In this document: in pieces, positions 57,099-64,000 of the stretch
Position numbering within the stretch: position 1 is the stretch's first letter
Layout of the letters: each line of letters starts with the position of its first letter
DNA from: Aeromicrobium terrae
Lineage (GTDB): Bacteria; Actinomycetota; Actinomycetes; Propionibacteriales; Nocardioidaceae
DNA length: 64,000 bases
NCBI RefSeq assembly: GCF_008039565.1
Contig: NZ_VDUX01000006.1
Span: forward strand, 173,894 to 237,893
Direction: 5' to 3'
Position numbers and translations under genes: made by a program
The notes under the pieces: generated by a model
The model's input: only the letters and a program-made list of their open reading frames with translations
Database searches by the model: none
Told to the model about the DNA's origin: nothing

Positions 57099-57563
57099 TC
57101 AGGTCGCCGGCCAGGGAACGTCCAGTCGGCGGTCTGGCCCACCGTCCTCGGCCAGGACCCAGGCCGCGGTGATCGAGGCGCGATAGAGGCGGAGCTCCGC
57201 GTCGCCGGTGACGTCGTCGACGGTCCAGGCCCCGATTCCCTGCCGGTCGCACTCCGCGGCGAAGACCGCGACACCGCCCGCCAGCTCGCCGTCGGGCACC
57301 AGTCCGGCGCGGGCCCGCGCGTAGAACGAGCTCGCCGAGCCGACGGCGACCGTCGAGTCGAAGACGACCAACGAGACGTCCGGTCGCTCGGCGATGTTCC
57401 GCGAGTGCTGCGCGCCCGGCCGCGAGACCCAGTAGAAGTCGTCGCCCTCGCGGGCGAACCAGACGGGCGTCGCCCACGGCGTCCCGTCGGCGTCGGCCGT
57501 GGCCAGCACCATGTACGTGATCGCGCCGAGCACCCGCTCGGCCATCGCCCCCGTGTCCGTCAT
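57099..57563 (-). CDS. Pyridoxamine 5'-phosphate oxidase family protein
   Basis: A 154-residue split-barrel flavin-reductase-like protein: YMVLATADADGTPWATPVWFAREGDDFYWVS (strand 1-3 with the family's TPVWF) and SLVVFDSTVAVGSASSFYARARAGLV. Proteins of this size bind FMN, F420 or heme, and in actinobacteria F420-linked members (FDOR group) are frequent; cofactor assignment is not possible here. The ATG at 57563 lies 27 bp before the palindromic PadR region. It is convergent with the secreted-protein gene. Confidence 0.83.
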   Translation of the reverse strand: MTDTGAMAERVLGAITYMVLATADADGTPWATPVWFAREGDDFYWVSRPGAQHSRNIAERPDVSLVVFDSTVAVGSASSFYARARAGLVPDGELAGGVAVFAAECDRQGIGAWTVDDVTGDAELRLYRASITAAWVLAEDGGPDRRLDVPWPAT

Positions 57564-57598
57564 CGCCCGAGCGTAACCCCGGTTCGGCTAGGCAATTG

Positions 57599-57611
57599 GT
57601 TGCATTGCAAC
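57599..57611. promoter_or_regulatory. PadR-type operator GTTGCA-T-TGCAAC
   Basis: A perfect 6-1-6 palindrome upstream of the PadR gene, followed by a further GTTGCAT half-site 2 bp after it. PadR regulators usually bind such spaced dyads and repress their own promoter. Confidence 0.6.
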
Positions 57612-57635
57612 TCGTTGCATAGTACGGTCTCGGCC

Positions 57636-60600
<2,965 letters not shown>

Positions 60601-60618
60601 GTCAATAGCCTGGAAACC

Positions 60619-60888
60619 ATGAACATCATCTGGTTCCTGATCGTCGGCCTGCTCGCTGGTCTCATCGCTCGCGCCCTCGTGCCGGGCAAGGACTCCATGG
60701 GACTCCTCGCCACGATGCTGCTCGGCATCGTCGGCTCCTTCGTCGGCGGCGCGATCGGTGCGCTGTTCACGGACGACCGGGAGGTCCTCGACTTCAGCAC
60801 GGCCGGCCTGATCATGTCGATCGTCGGTGCCGTCGTCGCGCTGCTGCTCTACAACCGCTTCGCCGGCGGACGCGCGCGCCACGCCTGA
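60619..60888 (+). CDS. GlsB/YeaQ/YmgE family small membrane protein
   Basis: An 89-residue protein with three membrane helices (about residues 3-19, 29-49 and 62-82), the family's LVPGKDSMG after helix 1 and a GIVGSFVGGAIG glycine-rich middle. It belongs to the transglycosylase-associated/stress-response group; its exact function is unknown. It follows fadH by 18 bp on the same strand, but the gap is long enough for its own translation signal. A palindromic intergenic element comes after it. Confidence 0.85.
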   Translation: MNIIWFLIVGLLAGLIARALVPGKDSMGLLATMLLGIVGSFVGGAIGALFTDDREVLDFSTAGLIMSIVGAVVALLLYNRFAGGRARHA

Positions 60889-60909
60889 CCTGCCGCATAG
60901 TCACAAAGG

Positions 60910-60939
60910 ACTAGGTGCAACTAGTTCTATCCACCTAGT
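60910..60939. repeat. AT-rich nested palindrome in convergent gap
   Basis: ACTAGGTG (60910-60917) and CACCTAGT (60932-60939) form an 8-bp stem. An AACTAGTT palindrome (60919-60926) lies within the loop, and TATCCAC occurs twice nearby. It could end transcription of the small membrane-protein gene or the convergent decarboxylase gene, or be a remnant of an insertion or recombination site. Confidence 0.45.
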
Positions 60940-60959
60940 TATCCACGGCCCTGGGATAA

Positions 60960-62357
60960 CTACCCGGCAGCAGCGGCGTGTCGCCGGATCGCGTCCAGGG
61001 CCTCGTCGACGCGTGACACGTCGGTGCGGTGGTTGAGGATGCAGATCCGGCCGACGTAGCGGCCGTCCACCAGCGTGCTCGACAGGAACGCCCGCCCCTC
61101 GGCGTCGACCTCGGCGATGATCCGCCGGGTGTCGTCGTCGGTGGCGGCGTGGAAGCCGAGCACGGTGAGCTGCGGCCGAGCCAGCACCTCCAGGTTCGGG
61201 TCCGACGCCAGGACGTCGTAGGCGTGCTGGGCGAGGTCGAGCTTCTCGTCGAGGGCGTCGCGGAACGCCCCGACGCCGTGCAAGTGCAGGGGCAGCCAGA
61301 GCCGCAGCCCGCGGAAGTCGCGAGTGAGCTCCGGACTGAGGTCGCCGAAGCTCGGCAGGTCGCGGACGGCGAGGTCCTGGAGGTAGTGCGCCTCGTCGCC
61401 GGCGTGACTCTCCTGGAGCGTGGCGACGTCGCGGACGAGCAGGCAGCCGGTGCCGAACGGCAGGAACAGCCCCTTGTGCGCGTCGAGCACGATCGAGTCC
61501 GCGCGCTCGATGCCCGTGAGCAGGGCGCGGCCACGCTCGGTGAGCTGGAAGAACCCTCCGTACGCCGCGTCGACGTGGAACCAGAGGCCTTCCTCGACGG
61601 CGAGGTCGGCGATCTCGGGCAGTGGGTCCAGCACGCCGAGGTTGGTGGTGCCGGCGGTGCCGACCACGACGGCCGGGCGGCGTCCGTCGCTGCGGTCGTC
61701 CGCGATCATCTGGCGCAGCGCCGCGAGGTCGAGCCGCGCGTCCGCGTCGCTCGGGACGATGCGGATGGCACGCGCCGGGAAGCCCACGATCCTCGCGGCC
61801 TTCGCGATCGACGCGTGCGCCTGGTCGCTGACGTAGACGGTGCCGTCGGCGAAGTCCTCGCCGAGCTGCGTGTGCCGGGCGGCGACCAGCGCGGACAGGG
61901 CCGCCATCGAGCCACCCGTGGTCAGGATGCCGCCGCCCGACGCGGGGAGGCCGAAGACGTCGGCGAGCCAGCGCACCAGGTGGGCCTCGAGCGCGACCAT
62001 GCCGGGGCTGGCGTCGGCGAGGCCGGTGTAGCGGTTCACGACGTCAGCGACGAGGTCCGCCACGCCGGCGCTGACGACGCCGCTGCCCGGGATGTACGCC
62101 ATGTGCCCGCCGCTCGGCCCGATGTGCCCCTTCGACGCGGCGCGCTCGACGACGTCGAGCAGCTCGGTGAGCGGCCGGCCCGCCTCGCCCGGCGGTCGGC
62201 TCAGGTCGGGATCGGCGAGCAGCTGCGGGACGTCCTCGCCGTCGTACGCGCGGCCGGTGGGCAGCGCCTCGACGGCGTCGACCAGGAAGTCGCCGGCCGT
62301 GCCGAGCAGGGAGCGGAACTCTTCGGGCGTCGGCTCGAGCGGCCGTGAGGTGTGCAC
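60960..62357 (-). CDS. Group II PLP-dependent decarboxylase family protein
   Basis: A ~465-residue pyridoxal-phosphate enzyme of the aromatic-L-amino-acid/glutamate-decarboxylase-like group. The opening GHIGPSGGHMAYIPGSG and the GGSMAALSAL region are in the substrate domain, VDAAYGGF gives the PLP-ring contact (D of DAA), and the Schiff-base lysine is about K295 in VLDAHKG. It would decarboxylate or otherwise act on an amino acid. The GTG at 62357 was chosen; a TTG 30 nt upstream overlaps the MFS promoter palindrome region and is less likely. It is divergent from an MFS exporter, so an amine made here could be exported; this is inference. Confidence 0.87.
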   Translation of the reverse strand: MHTSRPLEPTPEEFRSLLGTAGDFLVDAVEALPTGRAYDGEDVPQLLADPDLSRPPGEAGRPLTELLDVVERAASKGHIGPSGGHMAYIPGSGVVSAGVADLVADVVNRYTGLADASPGMVALEAHLVRWLADVFGLPASGGGILTTGGSMAALSALVAARHTQLGEDFADGTVYVSDQAHASIAKAARIVGFPARAIRIVPSDADARLDLAALRQMIADDRSDGRRPAVVVGTAGTTNLGVLDPLPEIADLAVEEGLWFHVDAAYGGFFQLTERGRALLTGIERADSIVLDAHKGLFLPFGTGCLLVRDVATLQESHAGDEAHYLQDLAVRDLPSFGDLSPELTRDFRGLRLWLPLHLHGVGAFRDALDEKLDLAQHAYDVLASDPNLEVLARPQLTVLGFHAATDDDTRRIIAEVDAEGRAFLSSTLVDGRYVGRICILNHRTDVSRVDEALDAIRRHAAAAG

Positions 62358-62406
62358 CAGCGCAGTATGCCGTGTGATGGACGTCAAGTCGTGGGATCAA
62401 CAGTGG

Positions 62407-62423
62407 CTATGTAAGATACATAG
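62407..62423. promoter_or_regulatory. Operator-like palindrome upstream of the MFS gene
   Basis: CTATGTA-N3-TACATAG, perfect 7-bp arms. It lies 15 bp before the MFS start in the 81-bp divergent region and is very AT-rich for this genome. A MarR/TetR-type site is likely; no regulator gene is adjacent in the window. Confidence 0.6.
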
Positions 62424-62438
62424 GTCTAAGGAGATTCG

Positions 62439-63872
62439 ATGCCACACACCCCCGCCGTCGGGCGACGCCACCCGGGCGTCACCGTCGCCGCGCTCTGCTT
62501 CGGCGGCATGGCCGCAGCGCTGACGCAGACCCTCGTCATCCCGATCCAGTCCGAGCTGCCGCAGCTGCTGCACACGTCGGCCGCCAACGCCTCGTGGGTC
62601 GTGACGGTGACGCTGCTCGCCGCCGCCGTGTCCATGCCGGTGTCGGGCCGGCTCGCCGACCTGTTCGGCAAGCAGCGCGTCATCGCCGCGAGCGCCGCCA
62701 CCCTGCTGGTGGGCTCGCTGATCTGCGCGCTCTCCAGCTCCTTGACCCCGATGCTCGCCGGCCGCGCGATCCAGGGCCTGGCCATGGGCTTCATCCCGAT
62801 CGGCATCTCCCTGATGCGTGAGGTGACGCCGCCGCACCTGACGTCCACGGCCGTCGCCGCGATGAGCGCGACACTCGGCGTCGGTGGCGCGATCGGCCTG
62901 CCGCTGTCGGCGTGGATCGCCGACGTCGGCAGCTGGCACGCGCTGTTCTGGGTGTCGACCGGTGTCGCCGCCGTGGTGCTCGCGCTCGTCGTCCTCGTCG
63001 TGCCGCACGTGCACGACCGGCACGAGGGAACGGTCGACGTCCCCGGTGCGATCGGCCTGACCGTCGGCCTGGTCGCCGTCCTCGTCGGGGTGTCCAAGGC
63101 CAACGACTGGGGCTGGACCTCGGCCCGCACCCTCGGCTCGATCGTGTTCGGCGTCGTCGTCCTGCTGCTGTGGGGCCTGTTCGAGCTCGGACGTCGCGAC
63201 CCGCTCGTCGACCTCCGCACGTCCGCGCAGCGCCCGGTGCTGATGACGAACGTCGCCGCCGTCGCGATCGGTTTCGGCATGATGGCGCAGTCGATCGTCG
63301 TGCCGCAGCTGCTCCAGCTGCCGGAGTCGACCGGCTACGGACTCGGCCAGTCGCTGCTCGCCGCCGGCCTCTGGATGGCGCCGGGCGGCCTGATGATGCT
63401 GCTGTTCGCGCCGATCTCCAGCCGGATGCTGGACCACCTCGGCGCGAAGATCACGCTGATGGTCGGCGCCTCGGTGCTCGGTGTCGGCTACCTGCTGGCG
63501 ACGCTGCTGATGGACTCGCCGTGGCACCTGCTGATCGCGTCGTGCGTCGCCGCCTCGGGCGTCGGAATCGGCTACGCGGCCATGCCCACGCTGATCCTCG
63601 ACGCGGCGCCGCCGCGCGAGGCCGCAGCGGCTGTCGGGTTCAACTCGCTCGCGCGCTCCGGAGGCACGACGATCGCCGCGGCCGTGATGGCGGCGATCCT
63701 GACGAGCAGCACGACGTCGCTCGGGTCGGTCGCGGTGCCGTCGGAGACGGCGTTCTGCCTCTGCTTCGTCGTGGGTGCCGCGGCGGCGTTCGTCGGCGTG
63801 GCCCTGGCCGCGACGATCCCGTCCCGGAAGAAGGCACCGGAGCCCGAGCTGGCTCCGGTGGCTGCTGCCTAG
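62439..63872 (+). CDS. MFS transporter (14-helix drug-exporter-like)
   Basis: A 477-residue DHA2-like major facilitator. Motif A is GRLADLFGKQRV after helix 2, and further family motifs are GLAMGFIPIGISLMREV and LGVGGAIGLPLSAWI (motif C-like, about residues 150-165). About 14 membrane helices are expected from the hydrophobic runs. It likely exports drugs or metabolites by proton exchange. The ATG at 62439 has an AAGGAG ribosome site and lies 15 bp from a palindromic operator. It is divergent from the PLP decarboxylase. It is followed by an insertion-sequence end. Confidence 0.92.
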   Translation: MPHTPAVGRRHPGVTVAALCFGGMAAALTQTLVIPIQSELPQLLHTSAANASWVVTVTLLAAAVSMPVSGRLADLFGKQRVIAASAATLLVGSLICALSSSLTPMLAGRAIQGLAMGFIPIGISLMREVTPPHLTSTAVAAMSATLGVGGAIGLPLSAWIADVGSWHALFWVSTGVAAVVLALVVLVVPHVHDRHEGTVDVPGAIGLTVGLVAVLVGVSKANDWGWTSARTLGSIVFGVVVLLLWGLFELGRRDPLVDLRTSAQRPVLMTNVAAVAIGFGMMAQSIVVPQLLQLPESTGYGLGQSLLAAGLWMAPGGLMMLLFAPISSRMLDHLGAKITLMVGASVLGVGYLLATLLMDSPWHLLIASCVAASGVGIGYAAMPTLILDAAPPREAAAAVGFNSLARSGGTTIAAAVMAAILTSSTTSLGSVAVPSETAFCLCFVVGAAAAFVGVALAATIPSRKKAPEPELAPVAAA

Positions 63873-63912
63873 CTGTAGTTCCCCACGAGGTTGTGAACAG
63901 GTGACGTGAGAC

Positions 63913-63965
63913 GAGGACCTCCGGTATTGGAGGGGTTACCACAACCAACTCCGCCGGAGGTCCTC
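63913..63965 (+). promoter_or_regulatory. Inverted repeat enclosing the transposase ribosome site
   Basis: Perfect 12-bp arms, GAGGACCTCCGG (63913-63924) and CCGGAGGTCCTC (63954-63965). The arms extend with ACGTGAG/CTCACGT across small bulges. The right arm contains the GGAGG ribosome site directly before the transposase GTG, so an RNA reading in from outside would hide it, as known for other IS elements. Confidence 0.6.
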
Positions 63966-64000
63966 GTGACTCACGTTAATGCTCCGATGATGCCTGAGGG
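63966..64000 (+). CDS. Transposase N-terminus, IS481 family (partial)
   Basis: Eleven codons before the window ends, VTHVNAPMMPEG. This matches the usual opening of IS481-type transposases (M/V-T-H-x-N-A-P). The rest, including the DDE catalytic domain, is outside. The call rests on a short N-terminus plus the inverted-repeat leader, so it is provisional. Confidence 0.55.
   Translation, partial: MTHVNAPMMPE

Larger units (their letters stand above)
63874..64000 (+). mobile_element. Left end of an IS481-type insertion sequence (partial)
   Basis: After the MFS stop a non-coding ~90-bp leader (TGTAGTTCCCCACGAGG at its start) precedes a transposase-like start (GTGACTCACGTTAATGCTCC). IS481-family elements often begin with TGT and a transposase whose N-terminus reads THxNAP. 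The right end is outside the window, so the exact boundary is not established. Confidence 0.55.

Overview
This 64-kb window is very GC-rich, densely coding chromosomal DNA of an actinobacterium. The evidence is the codon usage (strong third-position G/C, many GTG starts), the many ATGA or GTGA start/stop overlaps, the large set of acyl-CoA dehydrogenase, CoA-transferase and short-chain dehydrogenase (SDR) genes, a TIGR03084/DinB-fold protein typical of actinobacteria, MetXY-type methionine synthesis and a CebEFG-like sugar ABC system. The gene content and the short palindromic repeats would suit a member of the Nocardioidales (Nocardioides/Aeromicrobium-like). That placement is inference. No rRNA, tRNA or CRISPR array was seen, and no gene-free stretch exceeds 300 bases.

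Layout. 0-9.7 kb: a minus-strand catabolic operon (TetR, TIGR03084 protein, AtuA-like protein, acyl-CoA dehydrogenase, biotin-dependent carboxylase beta and alpha subunits, second acyl-CoA dehydrogenase, enoyl-CoA hydratase), probably for a branched-chain or isoprenoid acyl-CoA. 9.8-15 kb: a DUF3352 protein, an HSL-type esterase, a SIMPL-domain protein and a Baeyer-Villiger-type flavin monooxygenase. 15-17.5 kb: metY-metX. 17.5-24.2 kb: lipoprotein, patatin phospholipase, methyltransferase, SDR, a membrane protein divergent from a NarL-type two-component system, an acetyltransferase and a histidine phosphatase. 24.2-27 kb: a fasciclin lipoprotein with a membrane-bound molybdopterin oxidoreductase, then an NTF2-like protein. 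27-36.3 kb: alpha/beta hydrolase, SDR, VOC protein, a TetR divergent from a P450-SDR-epimerase operon, an ABC-2 drug-type exporter and an SDR. 36.3-47 kb: serine hydrolase, fatty-acid beta-oxidation pair (FadB-like and thiolase) with a divergent MerR, a sulfotransferase-like protein, an acyltransferase, acyl-CoA dehydrogenase, CaiB-type CoA-transferase and an alpha/beta hydrolase. 47-54 kb: a LacI-controlled beta-glucoside/cello-oligosaccharide operon (binding protein, two permeases, GH1 beta-glucosidase, LacI regulator, ATPase). 54-63.9 kb: flavoprotein, alpha-hydroxy-acid oxidase, a secreted protein, a PPOX protein, a PadR-NTF2-dienoyl-CoA reductase operon, a small membrane protein, a PLP decarboxylase and an MFS exporter. 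The last ~125 bases look like the left end of an IS481-type insertion sequence.

The main theme is breakdown of lipids, ketones and terpenoid-like carbon: esterases, a Baeyer-Villiger enzyme, P450, several SDRs, four acyl-CoA-level modules and their local regulators. The least expected signals are non-coding. Four copies of a GGCGGGGGTGCCGGGCC repeat and other palindromic repeats lie inside reading frames, including a 102-bp nested palindrome in the AtuA linker. One 13-15 bp operator-like palindrome (ATACCGnCGGTAT) precedes three separate hydrolase/monooxygenase genes. A secreted-protein gene seems to begin with ACG. The molybdoenzyme has the layout of a dual Sec/Tat membrane protein. No clearly new defence or mobile system was found.
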